From an uncultured Lachnospiraceae bacterium (GTDB taxonomy: Bacteria > Bacillota > Clostridia > Lachnospirales > Lachnospiraceae), in NCBI GenBank assembly GCA_902803355.1, contig CADCPP010000108.1, forward strand, positions 1 to 11,182: DNA of 11,182 nt. Direction: 5' to 3'. Below, one piece after another: positions 1 through 6,084 of the stretch; the first letter of the stretch is position 1, and each line of letters begins with the position of its first letter. The translations under genes and the position numbers were made by a program. The notes under the pieces are model-generated. The model was not told where the DNA came from, did no database searches, and worked only from the letters and a program-made list of their open reading frames with translations.

Positions 1-108
1 CGCGCCTTCCGGCAGATCATGGTAACGGATACCAAACTCACGAGCATAGCTAAAGCCGCTGTGGCCGTAAAAGCCGATGTTGCCCTCAAACAACACTCTT
101 CTTAAAAA
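1..108 (-). pseudogene. GNAT acetyltransferase remnant, N-terminally truncated, running off the left edge
   Basis: On the minus strand an open frame follows an in-frame TAA (111-109) and runs off the window. Its 36 visible residues include EGNIGFYGHSGF and YAREFGIRYHDLPEG. This matches the late part of many GNAT folds, where an 'E/G-N-x-x-(F/Y)-Y-x-x-x-GF' strand-loop is followed by an aromatic and 'a..fgi'. Nothing resembling the acetyl-CoA motif (R/Q-x-x-G-x-G/A) lies upstream, and there is no convincing start codon or ribosome binding site; GTG and TTG codons occur at 96-91 but without a Shine-Dalgarno. I infer a gene whose 5' part has been lost. It differs in sequence from the complete GNAT gene next to it, so it is not a simple tandem copy. 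The part beyond the window is unknown, and a re-used short ORF cannot be excluded. Confidence 0.55.
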
Positions 109-139
109 TTATCTATAATCATGCCATATGGCTTGATTA
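104..139 (-). terminator. Weak hairpin plus T-tract after the partner-switching operon
   Basis: An inverted repeat at 116-139 has arms TAATCA and TGATTA, one A/A mismatch on the minus strand, an inner GCC/GGC pairing and an ATAT loop. On the minus strand a T5 run (108-104) follows after seven bases. It begins about 16 bases past the stop of the GNAT gene, the expected place for an operon terminator. The stem is AT-rich and the T-run is offset, so termination would be inefficient. A symmetric protein-binding site is the alternative reading. Confidence 0.4.
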
Positions 140-155
140 CCTTGTTATATAAAGC

Positions 156-620
156 TTACCGATGAATATACATCCTTGTCATCTCTGCTTCTCCATCTCC
201 CTGCACCATGCAGAGGAATTCCCAGCCGTAGCGCTCGTAAAACCCGCTGTGATCGGTGACCAGATACAGAGGAGTAATACCCTTGGCACGCATGTCTTCC
301 ACCGCCATGTTCAGCAAACTCCCGGCGATCCCTTGTCCGCGGCAGAATTCCTCGGTATAGACAGCACAGACATTCGGCGTGAGATCCTTCCGGTTATGAA
401 AGTCGTTTTCGATCACGCCCAGCCCTCCGACGATCCGTTCACCGTACATGCACAAATACCAGCCGTATTCCGTCTCACGGTTTAAGTAAGCCGTCATACA
501 TTCCAGATAAGCCTGCGTCGGTACGTGCCATTTATCGTGAAACCAGGCTGCCGCCCGATCCATAAGCTCCGGCCGGTCACGCAGAGTAATAAAAGCATAT
601 TCCTTCAGATTCCTCAGCAC
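156..620 (-). CDS. GNAT family N-acetyltransferase
   Basis: A 154-residue single-domain GNAT protein, the usual size for the family. These enzymes transfer acetyl from acetyl-CoA to an amine; the substrate here is unknown. The acetyl-CoA-binding motif A is clear at residues 94-100 (RGQGIAG), followed by the helix to about 113 and a late strand LYLVTD (118-123) with the typical GFYERYGW segment (126-133). The start is GTG at 620-618; a GGGAG lies about 12 bases upstream, somewhat far, and AGGAC directly precedes the start, so initiation is probably helped by coupling to the upstream phosphatase gene, whose stop is only 18 bases away. It is the last gene of the STAS/RsbW/PP2C operon. Whether it acetylates an operon protein, a small metabolite or an antibiotic cannot be read from the sequence. 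No signal peptide or membrane segment is visible. Confidence 0.88.
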   Translation of the reverse strand: MLRNLKEYAFITLRDRPELMDRAAAWFHDKWHVPTQAYLECMTAYLNRETEYGWYLCMYGERIVGGLGVIENDFHNRKDLTPNVCAVYTEEFCRGQGIAGSLLNMAVEDMRAKGITPLYLVTDHSGFYERYGWEFLCMVQGDGEAEMTRMYIHR

Positions 621-638
621 GTCCTGATTGTTCTCCCG

Positions 639-2276
639 TTACTGCTTATTCTGCGGGCCGAAATAGTTCAGCGCCAGCATGGTAATATCATCCGATTGTT
701 CGGCTCCGCCGGCAAATTCCGCCGCCGCGCCTCTCACGTTCTTCAGCACTGTCTCCGGACAGGCATCCGGCTGTGCATTCAGCGCCTCCAGCATCCGTTC
801 TGTTCCGAACATCTGCCGGTCCTTTGTCATGGCCTCGGGGATGCCGTCCGTATACAGGAACAGTGCCGAGCCGGGCTCAAGCTGCAGGGTGTACTCTTCG
901 TAGATCTCATCCGCAAGTCCGCCCACCACAAAGCCGTGCGGATCCTTCAGCAGTTCAAACTTTCCGCCCGGTTTCTTTACAGCGGGATATTCATGACCGG
1001 CGTTTGCCGCCTTCAGCTTGCCGGTGGAGATCTCCAGGATGCCCACCCAGACCGTCACAAACATCTCTTCACCGTTGTTGGAGCAGATCCCCTGATTGAC
1101 TTTGTTCAGGATCTCTGCGGATGACTGCCCCAGCATGGCGCAGCTCTGCAGCATCGTCTTGCAGATCATCATGAACAGTGCCGCGGGAATGCCCTTTCCG
1201 GACACGTCCGCCATGACCAGACAGAGGTGATCGTCATCGATCAGGAAGAAGTCGTAGAAGTCTCCGCCTACCGTTCTGGCCGGTTCCATGCTGGCGTAAA
1301 GGTCAAATTCCTTTCTGTCCGGGAACGGCGGGAAAATGCTGGGCAGCAGGGCAGCCTGGATCTTCTTTGCCAGAGAAAGCTCGGTTGAGATCCGTTCTTT
1401 TTCAGCCGTGATCTTGGTCAGATCCTCCACATATTTGCCGATCTGCTCTTCCATGCTGTCGATCGATTCCGCAAGAAGGCCGATCTCATCGCGGTTTTTC
1501 ACCGCATTCTGCAGTTTTTCCGTTCTGACCGTGTTTTCCTCGGAAAAGCGCTTGGCTTCTTTTGTGATCGTATACAGTGGTTTCAGCAGCGTATGATTCA
1601 GAAACACGCTCTGCCCCGCAATGACCAGCAGGATCATGCCTCCGAGGATCAGTCCCAGGCGCGCAATATAACTGTTTCGTTCCTGGACCAGAACATCCAT
1701 CTGACGCTGTACACACAGGATCGCCGTCACTTCGCCGTTCCATGCCTTAAGAGGGATCATGGCCGTGATATGCGGATCGGTCTCAATGAAGCCCTTATCG
1801 CGGATCACCAGTTCCTGGTTTGATGTCTTCTCATATAAGGCGCGGTATTTCTGCCGGTAATCATCATTCGTGGTTTCCCGGACATAGCCGAAATCATAAA
1901 CGGTATAATGGGTATCGTGATTGATCGTAGAGAAAAGGAAGGTGATATGCGCGTAATCCGAGCGGTCGGGCACGATCACGTAAATAAAGGTCGCTCCCGA
2001 ACTGTTGCAGAGAGAATCCATGTTCCCGTAGACTCCCAGATATTCCGACCCTTTCCCGTCGCTTTCCGCATACGCATCGATACGGTTGGGATTGACCAGA
2101 TCCGCCGCCGCCCGGGCCGTCAGGAAAGCGCCGTCAGCATATTGCTCCAGCAGTGCTTTCGTAAAATTCCGATAAGCCATGAAGCCGGCAACGGCTGAAA
2201 AGACCAGGAGTGCGGAAACGATTCCGACTATGCTCTTTACGGCAACATGTTCTCTGTATTTCTTTTTTTCTGCCAT
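639..2276 (-). CDS. Membrane-bound sensor PP2C-type (RsbU/SpoIIE-like) serine phosphatase with HAMP
   Basis: A 545-residue protein with a short cytoplasmic head, a first membrane segment at about 14-34, an extracytoplasmic domain at about 35-205, a second membrane segment at about 206-226, a HAMP-like linker (about 228-283), a helical linker with coiled-coil character (about 284-310), and a SpoIIE/RsbU-type PP2C domain from about 311 to 537. Metal-binding and catalytic motifs are intact: GGDFYD (337-342), DVSGKG (357-362), NAGH (425-428), YTDG (475-478) and SDD (528-530). In this family the enzyme dephosphorylates a STAS anti-anti-sigma protein, so the STAS protein of the same operon is the natural substrate. 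The outer domain, with its strand-rich region IYVIVPDRSD (98-107), resembles Cache-type ligand sensors, which is inference. ATG start with AGGA eight bases upstream; the gap to the kinase gene stop is only 11 bases. The signal sensed is unknown. Confidence 0.93.
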   Translation of the reverse strand: MAEKKKYREHVAVKSIVGIVSALLVFSAVAGFMAYRNFTKALLEQYADGAFLTARAAADLVNPNRIDAYAESDGKGSEYLGVYGNMDSLCNSSGATFIYVIVPDRSDYAHITFLFSTINHDTHYTVYDFGYVRETTNDDYRQKYRALYEKTSNQELVIRDKGFIETDPHITAMIPLKAWNGEVTAILCVQRQMDVLVQERNSYIARLGLILGGMILLVIAGQSVFLNHTLLKPLYTITKEAKRFSEENTVRTEKLQNAVKNRDEIGLLAESIDSMEEQIGKYVEDLTKITAEKERISTELSLAKKIQAALLPSIFPPFPDRKEFDLYASMEPARTVGGDFYDFFLIDDDHLCLVMADVSGKGIPAALFMMICKTMLQSCAMLGQSSAEILNKVNQGICSNNGEEMFVTVWVGILEISTGKLKAANAGHEYPAVKKPGGKFELLKDPHGFVVGGLADEIYEEYTLQLEPGSALFLYTDGIPEAMTKDRQMFGTERMLEALNAQPDACPETVLKNVRGAAAEFAGGAEQSDDITMLALNYFGPQNKQ

Positions 2277-2287
2277 CCTGTTTTCCT

Positions 2288-2692
2288 CTACAGCGTTTTG
2301 ACCATCGTCAGAATATTTTTCCCGTGCCGCCTGCAGTACGTTACCTCATCCATCATGCGCTTGACCAGCAGGATCCCCAGACCGCCTTCGCGTGAAAGCA
2401 GGCCCTCTTCGGAGGTATCCGCATCCTCGCGCGCCAGCGGATCAAACTCGATCCCGCTGTCGGTAAAGCGGATCCGGATCTGCTTTTTGCCGTCTAAAAG
2501 CGCGCAGCTTAAGGCGGCCTTTCCTTCTCCGTCCGGGTAGCCGTAATCCGCAATATTGACAAAGATCTCCTCAACCGCCAGCCGGATCTCAAACCTCACT
2601 TCATCGGAAGCGCCACAAGATAAAAGGACCGCATCTACCGATCCCGTCACTTCATCCAGATATTCGATCTTTGCCGGAAAGACTTTTCGCAT
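2288..2692 (-). CDS. RsbW/SpoIIAB-like anti-sigma serine kinase (GHKL ATPase)
   Basis: A 134-residue single GHKL ATPase domain, close in size to SpoIIAB and RsbW. The N box is seen around E41-E42...N46 (in AVEEIFVNIADYGY), the G1 box at D78-S-G80, and the G2 box at GGLG (103-106) followed by a helix with KRMMDEV. Family members bind a sigma factor (or another target) and phosphorylate their STAS antagonist on a serine. The genes on both sides, a STAS protein and a PP2C phosphatase, complete the three-part switch. ATG start with GGAGG five bases upstream. The 35-base gap to the STAS gene contains a small GGGGC/GCCCC hairpin that could tune the relative expression. No sigma factor gene lies in the window, so the protein it restrains is unknown; it may not be a sigma factor at all. 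Confidence 0.9.
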   Translation of the reverse strand: MRKVFPAKIEYLDEVTGSVDAVLLSCGASDEVRFEIRLAVEEIFVNIADYGYPDGEGKAALSCALLDGKKQIRIRFTDSGIEFDPLAREDADTSEEGLLSREGGLGILLVKRMMDEVTYCRRHGKNILTMVKTL

Positions 2693-2727
2693 GCCGCCTC
2701 CTGCCGGGGCCTTGCCCCTTTCGCTGC

Positions 2728-3033
2728 TTAAACAAACTTGAAGAGTCTGGTAAAGCCGGTGATCTCCAGAACTTCCATCACGGAGCGGCCGACGTTCTTT
2801 GCCGCAAGCGTTCCGTGCTTTGCGCGCATCTCCACGTAAGCCCTCTTCAGGGCGCGAAGACCGGCGCTGGAGACATATTCCAGCTTCTCCATATCCAGGA
2901 TCAGGACATCGAACTGCTTCGTCAGATCGGTCAGGATCTTCTCGACCTCTGCCGCGTTCTGGGCGTCGATATATCCGATCATCTGCAGTTCGCCTTCACT
3001 GCCCCGTTTGATCAGATTCATGTTCATGCTCAT
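2728..3033 (-). CDS. STAS-domain anti-sigma factor antagonist (RsbV/SpoIIAA-like)
   Basis: A 101-residue STAS domain and little else. The diagnostic segment is LDMEKLEYVSSAGLRAL (46-62). Aligned with SpoIIAA, S56 falls on the phosphorylated serine (Ser58 of Bacillus subtilis SpoIIAA), while the preceding Asp is replaced by S55 and the following residue by A57; SSAGLR variants of this kind are common in STAS proteins. When unphosphorylated it should bind the RsbW-like kinase and release that kinase's target; the PP2C phosphatase would regenerate it. Three closely spaced ATG codons occur (residues 1, 3 and 5). The first is best served by a GGGAGG eight bases upstream. It is the first well-supported gene of the operon. 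A charged small ORF overlaps its first 38 bases in another frame. Confidence 0.92.
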   Translation of the reverse strand: MSMNMNLIKRGSEGELQMIGYIDAQNAAEVEKILTDLTKQFDVLILDMEKLEYVSSAGLRALKRAYVEMRAKHGTLAAKNVGRSVMEVLEITGFTRLFKFV

Positions 3034-3148
3034 TGTCTTGACCTCCCTCTTCGCTTTGCGTCTCTTCCTTCTTCTTGTTCTTTTTGTCCTTTTTTTCTTT
3101 CACTTCTTTCGGTTCTTCGGGAGCCTTCTCCTCCGAAATCTTCGGCAT
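2996..3148 (-). CDS. Possible Lys/Glu-rich 50-residue small protein overlapping the STAS gene start
   Basis: An open frame of 50 codons starting at ATG 3148-3146 and ending at TGA 2998-2996, in a different frame from the STAS gene, whose first 38 bases it overlaps. Its product is almost wholly charged: Glu-rich at the start, a lysine-dense stretch at about residues 17-27, then acidic with HEHE near the end. No hydrophobic core, signal peptide or known domain is visible; it would be disordered. A TTG (3160-3158) could extend the start by four residues. No good Shine-Dalgarno precedes either start, and the ATG sits within a perfect hairpin (3141-3157). It may be a translated leader that couples to the STAS gene, a real disordered protein, or only a purine-rich untranslated leader carrying the STAS ribosome binding site. 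I do not recognise a homologue. Confidence 0.33.
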   Translation of the reverse strand: MPKISEEKAPEEPKEVKEKKDKKNKKKEETQSEEGGQDNEHEHESDQTGQ

Positions 3149-3157
3149 ATTGCCGAA
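3141..3157. repeat. Perfect inverted repeat TTCGGC-N5-GCCGAA at the small-ORF start
   Basis: Six-base arms with a five-base loop. On the minus-strand transcript it covers the AUG of the Lys/Glu-rich ORF and lies about 25-40 bases after the predicted transcription start. It has no T-tract, so it is not a terminator. It could be a translation-limiting hairpin or a repressor operator. Confidence 0.45.
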
Positions 3158-3184
3158 CAAAAGGGCCGGACGCCTCTGTCTGTA

Positions 3185-3214
3185 AATATATACCTATACC
3201 CTGTCAAATTTCAA
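3185..3214 (-). promoter_or_regulatory. Candidate sigma-A promoter of the partner-switching operon
   Basis: On the minus strand TTGAAA (3214-3209) is followed after 16 bases by TATATA (3192-3187), or after 18 bases by TATATT (3190-3185). An overlapping TTGACA at 3207-3202 matches the -35 consensus better but has only TACAGA at the right distance. The predicted start near 3180 gives a leader of about 145 bases before the STAS gene. This is the only promoter-like element between the cysK terminator and the STAS gene, and it supports independent transcription of the operon. Confidence 0.55.
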
Positions 3215-3227
3215 GCCTTTTCCCAAA

Positions 3228-3247
3228 ACGGCATAACAACGGCATAA
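3228..3247. repeat. 11-bp-phased direct repeat of ACGGCATAA upstream of the partner-switching promoter
   Basis: ACGGCATAA occurs at 3228-3236 and again at 3239-3247, start-to-start 11 bp, about one helical turn. On the minus strand it reads TTATGCCGT twice and lies 14 to 33 bases upstream of the candidate -35, the usual location of an activator site. Tandem same-face half-sites of this type are typical of response-regulator binding; the binding protein is unknown. Confidence 0.45.
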
Positions 3248-3300
3248 TTTTCAAAATGTTTGCATTTTTCAAAAAAGAGGACCGCATTCCGATCGATCAA

Positions 3301-3333
3301 TAAAAAGGAGCTTCGAACAAGCTTCGAAGCCCC
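3301..3333 (-). terminator. Rho-independent terminator after cysK
   Basis: On the minus strand an 11-bp stem (GGGGCTTCGAA paired with TTCGAAGCTCC, one G-U pair) with a five-base loop is followed immediately by TTTTTA. It begins about 21 bases beyond the cysK stop and cleanly ends the isc-cysK transcript, isolating it from the operon downstream. Confidence 0.93.
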
Positions 3334-3353
3334 GGATGCTTAAGTCGAATTTT

Positions 3354-4286
3354 TTAATCGGTGAATAAAGGCGTTGAATAATACCTGTCGCCGCTGTCGG
3401 GAAGAAGGGCAACGATCATCCTGCCCTTGTTTTCCGGACGCCTGGCAAGCGCGATCGCCCCGTATAAAGCGGCGCCCGAGGAGATCCCCACGAGGATCCC
3501 TTCTTTTCTGGCAAGGAGTTTTGCGGCAAAGTAAGCCTCCTCATCGGATGCCGTAATGACTTCGTCATAGACCTTCGTGTTCAGCACGTCAGGCACAAAT
3601 CCCGCGCCGATCCCCTGGATCTTATGAGCCCCTGCGCGGCCCTCGGAAAGAACAGGGGAAGACGCTGGCTCCAGGGCCACCACCTTTACGGCAGGGTTCC
3701 TGCTCTTTAAGAACTCGCCTGTCCCTGTGAGGGTCCCGCCCGTCCCCACGCCTGCGATAAAGATATCCACCTTTCCCTCGGTATCTTCCCAGATCTCGGG
3801 ACCGGTGGTCTCTCTGTGTGCCGCGGGGTTGGCAGGGTTGACAAACTGGCCGGGAATAAAGCTTCCGGGAATCTGCGCCGCAAGCTCTTCCGCCTTCGCG
3901 ATTGCGCCCTTCATCCCCTTTGCGCCTTCGGTAAGAACAATCTCCGCGCCGTAAGCCTTTAAGATATTGCGTCGTTCAACGCTCATGGTCTCGGGCATGG
4001 TCAGAATGATGCGGTAGCCCTTTGCCGCGGCGATGGAAGCCAGACCGATACCGGTGTTGCCGGAAGTAGGTTCGATGATCACCGACCCCTCTTTTAAAAG
4101 TCCCCTGGCTTCCGCGTCTTCGATCATCGCCCTGCCGATCCTGTCCTTCACGCTTCCTGCGGGGTTAAGGTACTCAAGTTTGACCAGGACCCTTGCCTCA
4201 AGTCCCAGTTCCTTCTCGATATTGACGACCTCCAAAAGCGGGGTCTTTCCGATCAATTCTGCTGCCGAGCGGTAAATCTTCGACAT
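3354..4286 (-). CDS. cysK: Cysteine synthase (O-acetylserine sulfhydrylase), PLP-dependent
   Basis: A 310-residue protein of normal CysK length. It makes cysteine from O-acetylserine and sulfide in the cytoplasm. The PLP lysine is K47 in GSVKDR, the substrate/phosphate loop is TSGNTG (74-79), the PLP-phosphate glycine loop is GTGGT (181-185), and the cofactor-ring serine lies in GISSGA (268-272). The segment around HKIQGIGAGFVP (221-232) is characteristic of O-acetylserine sulfhydrylases rather than cystathionine beta-synthase. ATG start with GGAGGAG close upstream. It is third in the iscS-iscU-cysK operon, 45 bases after iscU, and is followed by a strong terminator. Its product is the sulfur donor for IscS, so placing it under the same operators would match cysteine supply to cluster demand (inference). 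Confidence 0.95.
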   Translation of the reverse strand: MSKIYRSAAELIGKTPLLEVVNIEKELGLEARVLVKLEYLNPAGSVKDRIGRAMIEDAEARGLLKEGSVIIEPTSGNTGIGLASIAAAKGYRIILTMPETMSVERRNILKAYGAEIVLTEGAKGMKGAIAKAEELAAQIPGSFIPGQFVNPANPAAHRETTGPEIWEDTEGKVDIFIAGVGTGGTLTGTGEFLKSRNPAVKVVALEPASSPVLSEGRAGAHKIQGIGAGFVPDVLNTKVYDEVITASDEEAYFAAKLLARKEGILVGISSGAALYGAIALARRPENKGRMIVALLPDSGDRYYSTPLFTD

Positions 4287-4331
4287 ATCCGTCTCCTCCT
4301 GCGGTCTTCACATGATAACAGATTAAGCGTA

Positions 4332-4772
4332 TCAGGATCGGCCTGCTGCGTCAACAGGCCGGCCGATTTTTTTACTTGATTCGTCTTCCGCTCTGTCCGA
4401 GCCATGCCGGGAATAGTAATCATCCAAAGCCGACTTAATGGCTTCTTCTGCCAGGACCGAGCAGTGCATCTTGTAGTCCGGCAGTCCGTCCAGGGCCTCC
4501 GCCACCGCTTTATTGGTCAGCATCATGGCTTCCGAAACAGGCTTGCCCTTGATCAGTTCGGTAGCCATGGAACTTGAGGCAATAGCGCTGCCGCAGCCGA
4601 AGGTCTCAAACTTGACATCGGTGATCATCTCGTCGTCGATTTTCAAATACATCTTCATGATGTCGCCGCATTTCGCGTTGCCCACTTCTCCTATTCCGTC
4701 GGCATCCTCTATGACGCCCACGTTTCTGGGATTGCGGAAATGCTCCATTACTTTTTCACTGTATAATGCCAT
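4332..4772 (-). CDS. iscU: IscU/NifU-N-type iron-sulfur cluster scaffold
   Basis: A 146-residue scaffold on which 2Fe-2S clusters are built with sulfur from IscS. The three cluster-ligand cysteines are present: C35 in GNAKCGD (with D37), C60 in FGCGSAIASSS, and C104 in KMHCSVLAEEA. There is no NifU-type C-terminal domain, so this is the short scaffold usual in Clostridia, sometimes annotated nifU. It follows iscS by 11 bases, with AAGGAG directly after the iscS stop, so translation is probably coupled. The last 20 or so residues (from about 126, RAEDESSKK...) extend past the conserved fold and are charged; their codons overlap a hairpin with a T7 run on the opposite strand. The core assignment is firm; the tail may be dispensable. 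Confidence 0.95.
   Translation of the reverse strand: MALYSEKVMEHFRNPRNVGVIEDADGIGEVGNAKCGDIMKMYLKIDDEMITDVKFETFGCGSAIASSSMATELIKGKPVSEAMMLTNKAVAEALDGLPDYKMHCSVLAEEAIKSALDDYYSRHGSDRAEDESSKKIGRPVDAAGRS
4337..4373 (+). terminator. Hairpin with T7 run on the plus strand inside the iscU 3' end
   Basis: On the plus strand ATCGG-CCTG (4337-4345) can pair with CAGG (4355-4358) and CCGAT (4363-4367), with a four-base bulge, directly followed by seven T (4367-4373). This is the geometry of an intrinsic terminator for transcription running antisense to iscU. On the minus strand the same GC-rich stem lies just before cysK with no T-tract, so it would not end the sense transcript but could slow or process it. 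Confidence 0.45.
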
Positions 4773-4783
4773 GATCGTTCTCC

Positions 4784-5971
4784 TTACAGAATGAATTGCT
4801 TCCTGCCTGCCATAAGGTCACGCCAGATGGGAGAAAAGCTGCGAAGATACTCCACCACTTCTTTGACGGCCCTGATTATCGTTTCCACGTCCTCATCGCT
4901 TGTGTCTTCATCAATGGTAAGCCGTAAGGAACCGTGCGCCACATCATGAACGCGTCCGATGGCCAGAAGCACGTGGCTCGGGTCAAGAGAGCCCGAAGTG
5001 CAGGCGCTTCCCGAGGATGCCTGTATCCCCTTATCGTCCAGGAGCAAAAGGAGGGATTCTCCCTCAATTCCCTCAAAACAGAAATTGACGTTGCCGGGAA
5101 GACGTTTTACCGCGTCTCCGTTAAGCGCTGAGTGAGGGATCTCCTGTAAGCCGCGAATCAGACGGTCGCGGCGCCTTGTAACGATCTCCGCGGTCTTCTC
5201 CTGATTCTTAAGGCTTTCCGTCAGCGCGGCCGCCATGGCGGCAATGCCGGCTACGTTCTCGGTGCCGGCCCGTCTCCCCCTTTCCTGCGCACCGCCGTCA
5301 ATAAGATTCCGGATGCTGATGCCCTTTTTCACATAAAGAAAGCCCACGCCCTTTGGTCCATGGAACTTGTGGGCGGACGCCGAAAGCATGTCGATATTGT
5401 CCTCTTCCACATTGATGGGCACATGGGCGATAGCCTGCACGGCGTCCGTGTGAAAAGGGATCCTGCGAGCGCGGCAGATGGCGCCGATCTCCTTTATGGG
5501 CTGAATGGTGCCGATCTCGTTATTGGCATACATTACCGTAACCAGACAGGTGTCGTCTCTTAACGCCTGTTCAAGCTCCTCTGTCCTGACCAGTCCGTCT
5601 TCGTGCACGTCCAGAAGGGTAATGTCAAAGCCCTCTTCCTTCTTCAGTCTTTCCAGGGTATGCAGGACGGCGTGGTGCTCAAAAGCGGTGGAGACAATGT
5701 GTTTCTTCCCGCTTTTTGCGCCTTGCTTTGCCGCGGAAAGAATGGCTGTATTGTCAGCCTCGCTTCCTCCCGAGGTAAAAATGATCTCCCTCGGATCGGC
5801 GCCTATCGCCTTAGCTACATCATCTCTTGCTTTTTCCAGAATTTCTTTGCTCCTCTGGCCAAGAGCGTAGAGGCTCGAGGGGTTGCCCCAGTTTTCTCTA
5901 CATACCGCAACCATGGTATTAACAGCCGCCTCACTCATCCTGGTCGTGGCAGCGTTATCAGCATAGATCAC
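4784..5971 (-). CDS. iscS: Cysteine desulfurase, IscS/NifS group I
   Basis: A 395-residue fold-type I PLP enzyme that removes sulfur from cysteine, giving alanine and an enzyme persulfide passed to IscU. The PLP lysine is K202 in SAHKFHGPKG, the ring-stacking histidine is H100 in FEHHAV, and the catalytic cysteine is C324 in the SSGSACTSG loop typical of group I enzymes (IscS/NifS) rather than SufS. The start is GTG (5971-5969), supported by AGGAG nine bases upstream and by MIYADNAATT, the standard N-terminus of the family. It is first in the operon iscS-iscU-cysK and is driven by a near-consensus promoter overlapped by a large inverted repeat. It could serve tRNA thiolation as well as clusters. 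The divergent neighbour is an IscR-like regulator. Confidence 0.96.
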   Translation of the reverse strand: MIYADNAATTRMSEAAVNTMVAVCRENWGNPSSLYALGQRSKEILEKARDDVAKAIGADPREIIFTSGGSEADNTAILSAAKQGAKSGKKHIVSTAFEHHAVLHTLERLKKEEGFDITLLDVHEDGLVRTEELEQALRDDTCLVTVMYANNEIGTIQPIKEIGAICRARRIPFHTDAVQAIAHVPINVEEDNIDMLSASAHKFHGPKGVGFLYVKKGISIRNLIDGGAQERGRRAGTENVAGIAAMAAALTESLKNQEKTAEIVTRRRDRLIRGLQEIPHSALNGDAVKRLPGNVNFCFEGIEGESLLLLLDDKGIQASSGSACTSGSLDPSHVLLAIGRVHDVAHGSLRLTIDEDTSDEDVETIIRAVKEVVEYLRSFSPIWRDLMAGRKQFIL

Positions 5972-6003
5972 TTGGATAAGCTCCTTTCTTCATCTGTGGC
6001 TCC

Positions 6004-6032
6004 ACTATATACCTATTTACCTATGTTGTCAA
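6004..6032 (-). promoter_or_regulatory. Promoter of iscS-iscU-cysK
   Basis: On the minus strand a perfect TTGACA (6032-6027) and TATAGT (6009-6004) are separated by 17 bases. The predicted start near 5997 gives a leader of about 25 bases before the iscS GTG. The core lies within two overlapping operator copies, so repressor binding would block polymerase directly. Confidence 0.85.
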
Positions 6033-6044
6033 TAGGTAAATAGG
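6012..6044. promoter_or_regulatory. Operator on the iscS promoter: 13-bp perfect inverted repeat, two overlapping CCTAT-N15-ATAGG sites
   Basis: Arms at 6012-6024 and 6032-6044 are exact inverted complements with a seven-base spacer. The repeat resolves into two 25-bp sites of the form CCTAT-N15-ATAGG, at 6012-6036 and 6020-6044, offset by 8 bp. A third copy lies at 6063-6087. It covers the -35 and the spacer of the iscS promoter. The IscR-like regulator encoded just to the right is the obvious ligand; E. coli IscR also binds sites of about 25 bp, though of different sequence. Confidence 0.8.
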
Positions 6045-6055
6045 ACATTTTATGC

Positions 6056-6084
6056 TTGAAATCCTATTCACCCTGCGGTAGAAT
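6056..6084 (+). promoter_or_regulatory. Promoter of the IscR-like regulator gene
   Basis: TTGAAA (6056-6061) and TAGAAT (6079-6084) are spaced by 17 bases, predicting a start near 6091 and a leader of about 30 bases. The leader carries AAAGGAG five bases before the ATG. An operator copy occupies the whole spacer and the -10. Confidence 0.82.

Noticed and set aside
3008..3247. Hydrophobic 79-codon plus-strand frame that looks like a small membrane protein
   Set aside because: It is the antisense of a Lys/Glu-rich purine tract, whose complement gives Leu/Phe codons automatically; it also overlaps the STAS gene and the promoter and has no ribosome binding site.
4366..4374. A7 run in iscU as a possible frameshift site
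   Set aside because: The codon phase is AGT-AAA-AAA-ATC, and the -1 pattern would need an A before the first AAA, where there is a T; alternative frames give no sensible extension.
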